The notes beneath the pieces were generated by a model. The model did not search any database, had not been told where the DNA came from, and was given only the letters and a program-made list of their open reading frames with translations. Positions 25,469-34,475 of a stretch of 54,954 nucleotides of DNA are shown here, piece after piece. The first letter of the stretch is position 1, and every line of letters starts with the position of its first letter. The position numbers and the translations under genes are program-made. Source of the stretch: Gemella haemolysans (lineage in GTDB: Bacteria; Bacillota; Bacilli; Staphylococcales; Gemellaceae); contig NZ_KQ959992.1 of assembly GCF_001553035.1 (NCBI RefSeq), positions 16,103-71,056 of the forward strand. Direction: 5' to 3'.

Positions 25469-25714
25469 ATGAGAGAAGGAATTCACCCAGATTACCGTAA
25501 AGTTGTGTTCATGGATACTACAAGTGGTTTCAAATTTTTAAGTGGTTCAACTAAACCATCTAAAGAAACTATCGAGTGGGAAGATGGAAATACATACCCA
25601 TTATTAAAAGTTGAGATCTCTTCAGATACACACCCATTCTACACAGGGCGTCAAAGATTCGCTCAAGCAGATGGTCGTATCGAACGTTTCAACAAAAAAT
25701 ACGGTATCAAGTAA
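25469..25714 (+). CDS. rpmE2: 50S ribosomal protein L31 type B
   Basis: The 81-aa, zinc-independent (cysteine-free) form of bL31, opening [14 protein letters not shown] and ending in [17 protein letters not shown]. In Bacillus the type B paralogue is a zinc-starvation backup under Zur; I see no Zur box here and the strong promoter suggests it is the main L31. It precedes tdk-prfA-prmC, the place that the ordinary rpmE takes in Bacillus. Confidence 0.96.
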   Translation: MREGIHPDYRKVVFMDTTSGFKFLSGSTKPSKETIEWEDGNTYPLLKVEISSDTHPFYTGRQRFAQADGRIERFNKKYGIK

Positions 25715-25721
25715 GAAAAAT

Positions 25722-25757
25722 AAAACAGACATTTCTTTATTGGATTGTCTGTTTTTA
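25722..25757 (+). terminator. rpmE2 terminator
   Basis: AAAACAGACA / TGTCTGTTTTT stem with a T-run. Confidence 0.85.
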
Positions 25758-25772
25758 TTCTATTAGTAATTG

Positions 25773-25778
25773 TATAAT
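25773..25778 (+). promoter_or_regulatory. -10 box upstream of tdk
   Basis: TATAAT 22 bases before the tdk start, immediately after the rpmE2 terminator; no convincing -35. Confidence 0.4.
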
Positions 25779-25799
25779 ATAAGCCCGAGGGGATATGTA

Positions 25800-26378
25800 A
25801 TGATAGAAAATAGAAAATTCGGATGGATAGAATGTATTTGTGGTAGCATGTTTTCTGGTAAGTCAGAAGAACTGCTAAGACGTATAAAACGTGGAGTAAT
25901 TGCTAAACAAAACGTGCTTCTATTTAAACCGTCTATAGATAATAGATACGAAGAGAACAAAGTCTCTACTCATAATGGAAATAGTTATGAATCTGTAAAT
26001 ATTGATAAAGCAGAGCAGATTTATGACTATATAAATGATAAAAAATATGATATCATAGGAATTGACGAAGTGCAGTTCTTTGATGATAAAATTGTTGAAG
26101 TTATAAATAAGCTTGCTGATGATGGAGTTCGTGTTATTGTTGCAGGTTTAGATATGGATTTCAAAGCAGAACCATTTCATCCTATGCCTGAGATTATGGC
26201 TATTAGTGAAATGGTAACTAAACTTCATGCTGTATGCAATAAATGTGGAAAAGAAGCAAGTCGAAGTCAAAGATTGATAAATGGTGAACCTGCTAAGTAT
26301 AATGATCCAATCGTAGTTATTGGAGCTAGTGAATCATATGAAGCTAGATGTCGTCATTGTCATGAAATTAAAAGATAA
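25800..26378 (+). CDS. tdk: Thymidine kinase
   Basis: Type II thymidine kinase, phosphorylating salvaged thymidine. The P-loop is [10 protein letters not shown], the Walker-B-like DEVQFF follows, and the zinc site is CNKC ... CRHC near the C-terminus. The ATG at 25800 gives [11 protein letters not shown] (192 aa), with GAGGGG upstream; an upstream TTG at 25770 would run through the promoter. It leads tdk-prfA-prmC. Confidence 0.95.
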   Translation: MIENRKFGWIECICGSMFSGKSEELLRRIKRGVIAKQNVLLFKPSIDNRYEENKVSTHNGNSYESVNIDKAEQIYDYINDKKYDIIGIDEVQFFDDKIVEVINKLADDGVRVIVAGLDMDFKAEPFHPMPEIMAISEMVTKLHAVCNKCGKEASRSQRLINGEPAKYNDPIVVIGASESYEARCRHCHEIKR

Positions 26379-26392
26379 ATTAGGAGGAACAA

Positions 26393-27481
26393 ATGGAAAT
26401 TTTTGGACAACTTGAGATAGTTGAAGAGCGTTATGAAAAGTTAAACGAATTACTTAGTGATCCAGATGTTGTAAGTGATACAAAGAAACTTATGGAATAT
26501 TCAAAAGAACAACGCTCTATTGAAAAAACAGTAGCTGTATTTAGAGAATATAAAGATATAGTTCAACAAATTAAAGACACAAAAGAACTTCTTGAAATTG
26601 AAGAAGATAAAGAAATGAAAGAAATGATGCAAGAAGAGATTAAGGAATTAGAACCAACTCTTGCACCTATGGAAGAAGAATTAAAAATTCTATTATTACC
26701 AAAAGATCCTAACGATGGTAAAAACGTTGTTGTTGAGGTTCGTGGAGCAGCGGGTGGAGATGAAGCACAATTATTCGCAGGTGATTTATTACGTATGTAC
26801 ACTAGATTTGCTGAATCTCAAGGATGGAAAGTTGATGTACTAGAACGTTCTGAAACTGGAATCGGTGGTATTAAAGAAGCAATCTTCATTATTTCTGGTG
26901 AAGATGTTTACTCTAAGATGAAATTCGAAAGTGGAGCGCATCGAGTACAACGTGTCCCTACAACAGAATCAAGTGGACGTATCCATACTTCAACAGCAAC
27001 AGTAGTAGTATTACCAGAAGCTGAAGAGATTGAAATTGATATTAATGAAAATGATATCCGTGTTGATACATTTGCATCAAGTGGTGCTGGAGGTCAATCG
27101 GTAAATACAACAATGTCAGCTGTACGTTTAACTCACATTCCTACAGGAGTTGTAGTATCTATGCAGGATGAGCGTTCTCAGATTAAGAATAAAGAGAAAG
27201 CTATGAAAGTATTACGTGCCCGTGTATATGATAAATATCAACAAGAAGAACAAGCTAAGTTTGATGCTGAACGTAAATCTAAAGTTGGTACTGGGGACCG
27301 TTCTGAACGTATTAGAACATATAACTATCCTCAAAACCGTGTTACTGACCACAGAATTGGTTTAACTATTCAAAAACTAGACCAAATTATGGAAGGTAAA
27401 CTTGATGAAGTTCTAGAAGCACTTCGTATTGCAGAGCAAGCTGAGAAAATGGCAGAACTTAATAAAGGTGAAGAACTATAA
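26393..27481 (+). CDS. prfA: Peptide chain release factor 1
   Basis: Terminates translation at UAA/UAG. The GGQ motif ([11 protein letters not shown]) and the stop-codon-reading region ([17 protein letters not shown]) are intact, in a 362-aa protein. AGGAGG is well placed. The last base of its TAA overlaps the prmC ATG, consistent with co-production of the factor and the enzyme that methylates its GGQ glutamine. Confidence 0.97.
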   Translation: MEIFGQLEIVEERYEKLNELLSDPDVVSDTKKLMEYSKEQRSIEKTVAVFREYKDIVQQIKDTKELLEIEEDKEMKEMMQEEIKELEPTLAPMEEELKILLLPKDPNDGKNVVVEVRGAAGGDEAQLFAGDLLRMYTRFAESQGWKVDVLERSETGIGGIKEAIFIISGEDVYSKMKFESGAHRVQRVPTTESSGRIHTSTATVVVLPEAEEIEIDINENDIRVDTFASSGAGGQSVNTTMSAVRLTHIPTGVVVSMQDERSQIKNKEKAMKVLRARVYDKYQQEEQAKFDAERKSKVGTGDRSERIRTYNYPQNRVTDHRIGLTIQKLDQIMEGKLDEVLEALRIAEQAEKMAELNKGEEL

Positions 27482-28323
27482 TGAACAGAAGGCAAGCTAT
27501 AACAAAAGCTTGTCTTCTTTTAAGAAGACAAGGAAAAGAAGAATCTTTAGCTAGATTTTTACTAATGTATATCCTAGACGAAAGTCCGCATTTATTCTCA
27601 AATAATCTGTCAGAGCAAATGTCTAAAGAAATTGAAGATAAATATTTTTCTTTGATTGAAAAACACATTAAAGAAGATGTTCCATTAAGTCATTTAGTAG
27701 GTTTTGAATATTTTTATGATAGGAAATATAAAGTCACTAAAGATGTCTTATCACCGAGGATGGAGACTGAGGAGCTTATATATAAAGTTATTGAATATGT
27801 AAAAGCGTCTAATAAGAACAAATTCAAAATTCTAGATCTTTGTACAGGAAGTGGTATAATAGCTATTACATTAAAGAAAGAATTATCTCAATTCTCGATT
27901 GATGTAGTGGCCAGTGATATTAGTGAAGAGGCTATAGAAGTTGCAAAAGAAAATGCACAATCTCATGATGCTACTATTAAATTCATAAAATCGGATATTT
28001 TTAATAATATTGATAATAAATTTGATATTATTGTTTCAAATCCTCCATATATAGACCGTAAGGATGAGGTTACAATGCAGGATAATGTACTAAAATATGA
28101 TCCACATCTTGCGTTATTTGCTGAAGAAGAAGGTATGTATTTTTATAGAAAAATTATAGAACAGGCGAATGATTATTTAAATGAAAATGGAGTTATGTTT
28201 TTTGAAATAGGATATGATCAGAAAGATAAGATTATAAAACTAGCAGATATGAATGGATTTTCGGCTGAAGTTTATAGAGATATAAATGGCCGAGATAGAA
28301 TGGCGTTTTTAGTTCGTAAATAA
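27481..28323 (+). CDS. prmC: Release-factor glutamine methyltransferase
   Basis: N5-methylates the GGQ glutamine of RF1 and RF2 using S-adenosylmethionine. It has the SAM-binding LDLCTGSGIIAI and the catalytic NPPY (SNPPYIDRKD). 280 aa is normal. It overlaps prfA by one base and is followed by a bidirectional terminator. Confidence 0.95.
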   Translation: MNRRQAITKACLLLRRQGKEESLARFLLMYILDESPHLFSNNLSEQMSKEIEDKYFSLIEKHIKEDVPLSHLVGFEYFYDRKYKVTKDVLSPRMETEELIYKVIEYVKASNKNKFKILDLCTGSGIIAITLKKELSQFSIDVVASDISEEAIEVAKENAQSHDATIKFIKSDIFNNIDNKFDIIVSNPPYIDRKDEVTMQDNVLKYDPHLALFAEEEGMYFYRKIIEQANDYLNENGVMFFEIGYDQKDKIIKLADMNGFSAEVYRDINGRDRMAFLVRK

Positions 28324-28372
28324 AAAAAGCGAGAATTACTTAGAAAAGTATCTAAGTAATTTTCGCTTTTTG
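28322..28372. terminator. Bidirectional terminator between prmC and the S24 repressor
   Basis: AAAAAGCGAgAATTACTTAG / CTAAGTAATTtTCGCTTTTT stem, with A and T runs on each side. Confidence 0.9.
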
Positions 28373-28402
28373 GCGTTTGATAATCTGTTTAAAATCAAAA
28401 AA

Positions 28403-29035
28403 TTAAAGTTCCCTATATACTCCAACACATTCTCCGATTATTTCTACGTTACGTGTAACAATAGGTTCGTAATCAGGATTGCAAGGATAAAGAATCACAT
28501 TGTCATTTTTAACAAATATTTTCTTTAAAGAAGCTTCGTTCCAATCAGTTAAACGAACTGCTGCAATTTTTCCGTTTCTAACTGAACTCTGTTGGCGGAT
28601 AAATACTAAATCGCCATCAAAAATTCCAGCTTCAATCATACTATCGCCCTTAACACGTAATGCAAAATCAGCTCGCATACCTTGATCGATGAAAATATGC
28701 TCATCATATTCTTCTTCAATATACACACCATCTCCAGCACAAATTGTACCTAATATTGGTAATTTAGATACATCATCAGAAAAATTTTGTGCTGATGATA
28801 CGTTGCTATCAGTACTGTTGACTTCCATAGTATCACAATCACCGACAAGCCACTCTGGATTAACCGATAGGTATTCAGCTATTATAATAAGCTTATCTCT
28901 TTTTGGAGTATATTTTCCTTTAGACCAATCGCTAATTGATGATGGAGTAATATTAGTAGAACGAGCAAGTTCAGCTTGCTTTATATTCTTTTCTTTTAAA
29001 CATTGTTTAAATCTAATGCTAAATGTTGTTGTCAT
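28403..29035 (-). CDS. Self-cleaving HTH repressor (XRE + S24 peptidase), HdiR/LexA-like
   Basis: A 210-aa regulator with a Cro/CI-type helix-turn-helix (residues 8-62; KQAELARSTNITPSSISDW) and a C-terminal S24 LexA-like domain. The cleavage bond is Ala100-Gly101 (ICAGDG); the catalytic pair is Ser132 (GDSM) and Lys171 (EASLKKIF). Such proteins (HdiR of Lactococcus, phage CI) are cleaved with RecA-ssDNA help after DNA damage. It has no LexA-type HTH. No phage genes surround it, so it may act as the SOS regulator of this genome. It is transcribed away from a 37-aa membrane peptide through shared divergent promoters. Confidence 0.88.
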   Translation of the reverse strand: MTTTFSIRFKQCLKEKNIKQAELARSTNITPSSISDWSKGKYTPKRDKLIIIAEYLSVNPEWLVGDCDTMEVNSTDSNVSSAQNFSDDVSKLPILGTICAGDGVYIEEEYDEHIFIDQGMRADFALRVKGDSMIEAGIFDGDLVFIRQQSSVRNGKIAAVRLTDWNEASLKKIFVKNDNVILYPCNPDYEPIVTRNVEIIGECVGVYREL

Positions 29036-29069
29036 AATATTTTTTCCAATCTTTTTTATCTATATATAA

Positions 29070-29098
29070 ATTATAAAGTAAACCGTATATAAAATCAA
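29070..29098 (-). promoter_or_regulatory. Repressor promoter with CCGTAT box in the spacer
   Basis: On the minus strand: TTGATT (29098-29093), a 17-nt spacer, TATAAT (29075-29070). The spacer contains ATACGG, i.e. CCGTAT on the plus strand at 29083-29088, a candidate operator. Confidence 0.7.
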
Positions 29099-29138
29099 GT
29101 AACTTTATAAAAAAAATTAAGAAATATGAATTTTTCAC

Positions 29139-29167
29139 TTGATTTTCGGTTTTCCGTATGTTATTAT
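29139..29167 (+). promoter_or_regulatory. Small-peptide promoter with CGGttttCCGTAT operator candidate
   Basis: TTGATT (29139-29144), a 17-nt spacer, TATTAT (29162-29167). The spacer contains CGG-tttt-CCGTAT. The 10 bases ACTTGATTTT at 29137-29146 are an exact inverted copy of those at 29091-29100 in the repressor promoter. A third related box, ACGTAT, lies at 29194-29199 in the leader. Confidence 0.65.
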
Positions 29168-29220
29168 ATAAGTACGATAAGAAATTAAGTTTTACGTATA
29201 AAAAGAAAGAAGGTAATTTT

Positions 29221-29334
29221 ATGTTTATATATTGGATAATTATACTAGTTTTATTAGCAAAAGTTTTTACATTTTTTGAAACTAATAAATTAAAGATTGT
29301 AAAAAGGGGAAAATTGAATCGTAAAGTGTATTAG
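29221..29334 (+). CDS. 37-aa membrane peptide divergent from the S24 repressor
   Basis: ATG at 29221, stop TAG at 29332-29334, with AAGAAGG 7 nt upstream of the ATG. Residues 2-19 form one hydrophobic helix (IYWIIILVLLAKVFTFF) and the tail is strongly basic (KLKIVKRGKLNRK). Promoter, ribosome-binding site, ORF and terminator (29391) make a complete one-gene unit. I do not recognise the family. Size and topology recall SOS-induced small membrane proteins (TisB-like toxins, SosA/YneA-type division inhibitors in a general sense), and the promoter overlaps a candidate operator of the repressor. The function is unproven. Confidence 0.65.
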   Translation: MFIYWIIILVLLAKVFTFFETNKLKIVKRGKLNRKVY

Positions 29335-29390
29335 TATATTTTATTAATTTAATGAAGTTATTATGATGAGAAAATATTATTTACTGTTAT

Positions 29391-29433
29391 AAGATTAGAT
29401 GAACTATAATAATGATCTAATCTTATTTTTTTA
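29391..29433 (+). terminator. Terminator of the 37-aa peptide gene
   Basis: AAGATTAGAT / ATCTAATCTT perfect 10-bp stem, then ATTTTTTTA. Confidence 0.85.
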
Positions 29434-29548
29434 TCTTATATATATCAGTAAAGAATAAATGTTATTTAACTAAATATAATAAAGTTGATGTAACGTTTTC
29501 ATAGATGAAATTATAATAAAAACTATGTACTAATACTAGAAAATATTG

Positions 29549-29554
29549 TATAAT
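29549..29554 (+). promoter_or_regulatory. -10 box upstream of gpmA
   Basis: TATAAT 35 bases before the gpmA start; no good -35. Two other TATAAT strings occur nearby (29512-29517 and just downstream), so the active promoter cannot be decided. Confidence 0.35.
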
Positions 29555-29589
29555 AAAAATATAATAACGAAACTAGGAGGATTTCTTAA

Positions 29590-30276
29590 ATGAAATTAGT
29601 ATTAACTAGACATGGTGAAAGCCAATGGAATCTTGAAAACAGATTTACAGGATGGGTTGATGTAGACATCACTGATAAAGGTAGACAAGAAGCGATTAAA
29701 GGTGGACAAACTCTTAAAGAATTAGGTCTTACTTTTGATGTAGCTTATACTTCATACCAAAAACGTGCTATCAAAACTTTAAACCTATTCTTAGAAGAAT
29801 TAGATTTATTATGGATTCCAGTACACAAAAGCTGGAGATTAAATGAAAGACACTATGGAGCTTTACAAGGTCTTAACAAAGCTGAAACTGCTGAAAAATA
29901 TGGTGATGAACAAGTTCACATCTGGAGAAGAAGTTTTGACGTAGCTCCACCTGCATTAGATAAATCTAGTGACATGTACCCAGGAAACATCGATAGATAT
30001 AAAGAAATTCCAGAAGGAGAAATCCCAACAGGAGAAAGCTTAAAACTTACTATCGATCGTGTATTACCTTACTGGGAAAGCGATATTTCTAAACAAATTA
30101 AAGCTGGTAAAAACGTACTTATCTCTGCTCACGGTAACAGTTTAAGAGCGTTAATCAAATACTTATTAAATATCTCAGATGAACAAATCTTAGATCTTAA
30201 CTTACCAACTGGTACTCCACTAGTATTTGAAATCGACGAAAACTTAAACATTATCTCAGCACCAGAATTATTCTAA
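29590..30276 (+). CDS. gpmA: 2,3-bisphosphoglycerate-dependent phosphoglycerate mutase
   Basis: Glycolytic interconversion of 3- and 2-phosphoglycerate. The phospho-histidine is His8 in [10 protein letters not shown], with RLNERHYG and SAHGNS completing the site. 228 aa is the standard dPGM length. The gene is rich in favoured codons and regular in composition, as expected for a highly expressed enzyme. The ATG follows TAGGAGG. Confidence 0.97.
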   Translation: MKLVLTRHGESQWNLENRFTGWVDVDITDKGRQEAIKGGQTLKELGLTFDVAYTSYQKRAIKTLNLFLEELDLLWIPVHKSWRLNERHYGALQGLNKAETAEKYGDEQVHIWRRSFDVAPPALDKSSDMYPGNIDRYKEIPEGEIPTGESLKLTIDRVLPYWESDISKQIKAGKNVLISAHGNSLRALIKYLLNISDEQILDLNLPTGTPLVFEIDENLNIISAPELF

Positions 30277-30282
30277 TAAGTA

Positions 30283-31041
30283 ATGAAGAAGCTGATAATA
30301 TTACTAACAACCTTGCTAATTTTGCAAGGTTGTAGTTCTAAAGGAGATATTTCTACTGAACAATTACAAAATCTTACTAATTCCGTTTCAATAAGCCAGC
30401 TAGAAAAAACAGAATTTAGTAAAAAAGATAATAAATTAGTTATTTCAACAAATGATGAAGTAATAAGTAAAGAAGGTTTTGACTCGCTTTTAAAATCGTT
30501 AAAATTAAATAGTTTTAACGGTAAAGCGATCAACGTTGACGGTATAAACTCAAATGAGTTTAATAATAAAGACTTTAACATAGCTATTGTTACTAAAAAT
30601 AATAATTCTGTCACATTCAGTGTTAAAGATAGTAGTAATAAAAATTATGAAATTACTAATAAAAAGTATTCAAAAGATTACATGAAAAATAAATTAAATG
30701 AATTTTCTAAAGAATTAATCAGATTTGATGAATTAGCAGGAACTATTCAGACTGATCTTGATAAAGGACGTTCTTTAGGTGATAAAGTAGATAAGTTTAA
30801 AGAAGTAGCTGAGAAGGTAAATACTTCTATGTTAACATTAAAATCATTATCTGCTGACAATATTGAATATGGAAAATTAGACGAAATTAAGCAAAGAGTT
30901 CAACGTTTAGAGACTTTAACTAAAAATGTTGTCGCAGCTGTGAATACTTCAGTAGAAAGTAAAAAAGGTACTGCAATAGATGCGGCTTTCTTAACTATCA
31001 ATGATATTGATAAGATAGCTCGTGATTTAGCAGCAATGTAA
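30283..31041 (+). CDS. Predicted lipoprotein of unknown function
   Basis: A 252-aa protein whose signal peptide ends in LQGC, making Cys17 the lipid-anchored residue. The mature part is Lys/Asn/Ser-rich and mostly helical, with likely coiled-coil stretches from about residue 140 to 230 (KLNEFSKELIRFDELA, EIKQRVQRLETL). No family recognised. It starts 6 bases after the gpmA stop without a clear Shine-Dalgarno, so it may be read by coupling from gpmA, or a weaker promoter inside gpmA may serve it. A bidirectional terminator follows. Confidence 0.8.
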   Translation: MKKLIILLTTLLILQGCSSKGDISTEQLQNLTNSVSISQLEKTEFSKKDNKLVISTNDEVISKEGFDSLLKSLKLNSFNGKAINVDGINSNEFNNKDFNIAIVTKNNNSVTFSVKDSSNKNYEITNKKYSKDYMKNKLNEFSKELIRFDELAGTIQTDLDKGRSLGDKVDKFKEVAEKVNTSMLTLKSLSADNIEYGKLDEIKQRVQRLETLTKNVVAAVNTSVESKKGTAIDAAFLTINDIDKIARDLAAM

Positions 31042-31045
31042 TATA

Positions 31046-31090
31046 AAAAGAAACCTAGAAGTAGTTTTTTAGCTACATCTAGGTTTTGTT
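31046..31090. terminator. Bidirectional terminator between the lipoprotein gene and recD2
   Basis: AAACCTAGAaGTAG / CTACaTCTAGGTTT stem flanked by A- and T-runs. Confidence 0.88.
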
Positions 31091-31097
31091 ATTTGAC

Positions 31098-33434
31098 TTA
31101 GATAAAGTCAATTGGTTTTATATCTCCCATTCCAATCATTGGATCGATTGTATTGATATTTTGAAAATTCAATATATATTCTTTAATTTCCTCTTCTAAT
31201 TCAAGTTCTTGTATTTTCGCTTCTTTGTCTGTTGTAAAGAACCATTCTAGTGCTGTTTGTCTAGTTACAACATTTGTTGGCTCTATCGACTTGTAAAATA
31301 CATTTGAACTACCACAGAGTATTAATTTTTTCTTAGCACGTGTTATTGCAGTATATGTTAGGTTTTTATTTAACATAAAATTGTAGTTATCAATAAAAGG
31401 AATAATCACATTCTCAAATTCTGACCCTTGGGCTTTGTGGATTGAACAAGCATAAGAAAGGGTAATTTGATTTAGCTCTGTTTTTTCATAGGTAACATAA
31501 TTACCGTCATAGTCTATTACTATTTTTACTTTATTTCCTTCTTTATAAATCTCTTCTATATAGCCTATATCACCGTTAAAAATATTATCCTCAGGTCTAT
31601 TTACTAACTGCATAACTCGGTCATTAACTTTATATATTAATTCACCGTATTCTATTTGTTCCTCATTATCGTTAAACCTTGATTGAATAGCCATATTTAT
31701 CTCATTGATACCACTTGTTCCTTTGTAGATAGGAGCTAAAATTTGAATGTTTTCTTTTGTAGAACCTTTTATTAAATCATCATATATGGCTGAGATGACA
31801 TTTATCATTTCATTTTTGTTTGCTGAGATAAATTCTTTGTCGTCGAAGTTTTCTAAGATATCGAATGGAATATTGTTTTTTATTGAATGTGAAATATTAA
31901 TAATACTTGAATGTTCACTTTGTCTAAATATTTTATTTAATTTTACTGTGGAAATCGCTTTGGAATTAATTAAATCATTAAGCACATTACCAGGAGCGAT
32001 AGAAGGAAGTTGGTCATTATCACCGACTAATATAATTTTAGCGTCTTTGTTAATGATTTTTAGTAAATTATACATTAAAAATACATCAATCATACTAGAC
32101 TCATCGATTATAACTAGTTCTGATTTAATAAATTTTTCACTAACGAATTCTTCCATGTTTTCATCTTCTGTACTCCAACCAATAGCTTTATGAATTGTTG
32201 AAGCATAAAAGCCAGTACTTTCTGACATTCTTTTTGCAGCCTTACCAGTTGGTGCACATAAAGTAAGAATACTTCTAGATTCATCAAGTAAGTCGTGAAG
32301 ACTGTAGTTTTTAATTTTTTGGAAGATTTTTATTACGGCAAGTATTATTGTAGTTTTCCCTGTTCCAGGACCACCGGTTAAAATAGCGAAGTTATTTTTA
32401 ATACAATTTTTGATTGCGGCTATTTGCACGATATCGTATGATATCTCTAATTCATCTTCAACCTCTTCTATATATTTATCAAGTAAGCTGTCGCTAATAT
32501 CAAAACCATCTTCGAGTTCTAGTCTTTTACTAATGTCACTGTAAATAGAGTACTCAGAATAGTAAATTTCAGGTAAAAATACTCTGTCTTCAATTTCTAT
32601 TAGTTTACCGGTATCTAGTGCGTAGTCATAAGAACTTAGTATATCTTCTTTAGTTACGGCTATATTTCTAGAGCTATATAGTATATTAAACGTATTATAG
32701 AGTAGTGTGTTTTTTGATATATATGTATTACCGGTTGAAAAACAAAATGAGTTTATTGTGTATATAAAACCATACAGGATTCTTTCGCGATCGTTTGCGG
32801 CTATTTCATTAGTTTCGGCTATTTTATCTACTGTTTTAAAGTTAATACCTTTAATATCTTTTATTAAGGAGTAGGGACTTTCCGTAATAGTACGAAGTGT
32901 ATTATGCTTATAGAAGTTATATATTTTTAGAATCAAATTATTGCTAAGATTATACTCGTTTAGTTTAAGGATAATATCTTGTGTTTGTTTATTTGCAACA
33001 ATAGTAGCATATATTGTATCTTTTCTCTGTTCTGGAATACCTTTTATATTAAATAGAGAATCTTTATTTTCATAAATTTTATCTAATGCATCAACTCCAA
33101 GTGTATCAACTATTAATTCAGCTGTTTTTCTTCCAACACCTTGGAATATAGAGCTTGAAAGATAAGAAACAATAGCTTCTTTATCTTTTTCTATTACTGG
33201 TTCTACAACGATTGCTGATAATTGAGTTCCATATTTTCTATGTTGGACTATTTCTCCTTTGAATGAATAAAGATCATCTTCTATAAATTCAAAATCATTA
33301 AAAGTACCAACAACACTAAGATAATCTCCTTCAACAAAGTCGTATTTATCGTTTAAAAAGATAGATAAAATATAATAATTGTTTTCTTTATTGTGGAAAA
33401 TGATTTTATTTAAATAACCTTCTACAGTTTGCAT
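31098..33434 (-). CDS. recD2: RecD2-type ATP-dependent DNA helicase
   Basis: A 778-aa SF1B 5'-3' helicase of the RecD2 (YrrC) class, which acts without RecBC. The long N-terminal region carries a helix-hairpin-helix area (FQGVGRKTAELIVD near residue 100), then Walker A GGPGTGKTT near 355, Walker B IIDESSM and the late motif SIHKAQGSEF. In Bacillus RecD2 limits replication-fork problems and spurious recombination. AGGAG precedes the ATG, and the gene stands alone on the minus strand. The 250-base gap to nif3 holds only promoter-like AT-rich sequence. Confidence 0.94.
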   Translation of the reverse strand: MQTVEGYLNKIIFHNKENNYYILSIFLNDKYDFVEGDYLSVVGTFNDFEFIEDDLYSFKGEIVQHRKYGTQLSAIVVEPVIEKDKEAIVSYLSSSIFQGVGRKTAELIVDTLGVDALDKIYENKDSLFNIKGIPEQRKDTIYATIVANKQTQDIILKLNEYNLSNNLILKIYNFYKHNTLRTITESPYSLIKDIKGINFKTVDKIAETNEIAANDRERILYGFIYTINSFCFSTGNTYISKNTLLYNTFNILYSSRNIAVTKEDILSSYDYALDTGKLIEIEDRVFLPEIYYSEYSIYSDISKRLELEDGFDISDSLLDKYIEEVEDELEISYDIVQIAAIKNCIKNNFAILTGGPGTGKTTIILAVIKIFQKIKNYSLHDLLDESRSILTLCAPTGKAAKRMSESTGFYASTIHKAIGWSTEDENMEEFVSEKFIKSELVIIDESSMIDVFLMYNLLKIINKDAKIILVGDNDQLPSIAPGNVLNDLINSKAISTVKLNKIFRQSEHSSIINISHSIKNNIPFDILENFDDKEFISANKNEMINVISAIYDDLIKGSTKENIQILAPIYKGTSGINEINMAIQSRFNDNEEQIEYGELIYKVNDRVMQLVNRPEDNIFNGDIGYIEEIYKEGNKVKIVIDYDGNYVTYEKTELNQITLSYACSIHKAQGSEFENVIIPFIDNYNFMLNKNLTYTAITRAKKKLILCGSSNVFYKSIEPTNVVTRQTALEWFFTTDKEAKIQELELEEEIKEYILNFQNINTIDPMIGMGDIKPIDFI

Positions 33435-33647
33435 AATTAACTCCTACTAATTTCTTTATAACAACAATAATAATATAATATAGAAAAAAAGTCTAGTGTA
33501 TATGAGATGAATATAAAGTTTATTAATGTTTATAAAGTATTAATAGACATTATAATTTTATAGAGATAGAAAAATTATTATAGAAAATAAATATGTTATT
33601 TTAATTACAAACTATGTTTCGTTATGGCAATATTTTTTATAAAGTGT

Positions 33648-33653
33648 TATAAT
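33648..33653 (+). promoter_or_regulatory. Extended -10 box upstream of nif3
   Basis: TGT TATAAT (33648-33653) 31 bases before the GTG start, with a weak -35 (TGGCAA at 33625-33630). Confidence 0.5.
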
Positions 33654-33684
33654 AATATGAAAACAATTAAAGGAGGTTAGATTT

Positions 33685-34461
33685 GTGATCACTGTAAAAG
33701 ATGTATACAATCAACTAAATGAATTAGCGGATGTTAAACTTGCTGAAAAATGGGATAATGTCGGCTTAATGTTAGGTGATAATAAGAGTAATGTTAGTAA
33801 GGTTTTGGTTTGCTTAGATGTAACCACAAAAGTAGTAAAAGAAGCTATAGATAATAATGTAGATTTAATAGTTTCTCATCATCCTCTTATATTTAAACCG
33901 CTGAAATCATTAGATTTTACAGATGATTTCAAGTCTAACATAATTCGTGATTTAATAATAAACGATATTTCGGTAATTTCATTTCATACTAATTTGGATT
34001 CAGCGAAATTGGGTCTTAATGACCATTTAGCAAAATTATTAGATTTAAATAATATTAGTGTATTATTTGAACATAATTTAGATAAAGAAGCGGGATTAGG
34101 AAGAATTGGACAATTATCTTCTCCTTTATCAATTAATGAATTTGTGGATTATATTAAAGAGAGATTTTTATTAGATAATGTATCTGCAGTTATTGGAAAT
34201 GAAAAAGATATTTCTTCTGTAGCATTATTAGGTGGAAGTGGAGCAGACTTTTTATATTCGTTACCTGATGTTGATATCTATTTAACTGGAGATGTGGGTT
34301 ACCATGCCGCTCTAGACGCTATGGAAATGAAAAAAAACATTATCGATATAGGACATTTTACAGAACATTTAGTGAAAGATTTATTGGTTGACTATTTAAC
34401 TAAATTAGGTGTCGACGTAATTAAATCGTCTGTAGAGAAGTCTCCGTTTAAAATTTTATAA
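33685..34461 (+). CDS. Nif3-like dinuclear metal-centre protein (YqfO family, short form)
   Basis: A 258-aa member of the NIF3/DUF34 (formerly GTP cyclohydrolase I type 2) family. Metal-binding motifs are visible: SHHPLIF, SFHTNLD and, late, DIGHFTEH. The Bacillus YqfO has an extra 110-residue PII-like insert between the halves; this protein lacks it. The function in bacteria is unsettled. The start is GTG with AAAGGAGG 7 nt upstream. It heads a long run to mltG with gaps of 0-26 bases. Confidence 0.88.
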   Translation: MITVKDVYNQLNELADVKLAEKWDNVGLMLGDNKSNVSKVLVCLDVTTKVVKEAIDNNVDLIVSHHPLIFKPLKSLDFTDDFKSNIIRDLIINDISVISFHTNLDSAKLGLNDHLAKLLDLNNISVLFEHNLDKEAGLGRIGQLSSPLSINEFVDYIKERFLLDNVSAVIGNEKDISSVALLGGSGADFLYSLPDVDIYLTGDVGYHAALDAMEMKKNIIDIGHFTEHLVKDLLVDYLTKLGVDVIKSSVEKSPFKIL

Positions 34462-34475
34462 AGGAGGAATAATAT

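Noticed and set aside
28403-29035. S24 repressor as a prophage remnant
   Set aside because: No integrase, structural or lysis genes lie nearby; prmC and gpmA housekeeping genes flank it and base composition does not change.
29484-29503. CcpA cre-like sequence before gpmA (TGTAACGTTTTCAT)
   Set aside because: Only the right half matches the cre consensus; the left half is one base short and misplaced.
31747-32193. 148-codon plus-strand ORF antisense to recD2
   Set aside because: Mirror of the recD2 reading frame; no promoter or ribosome-binding site.
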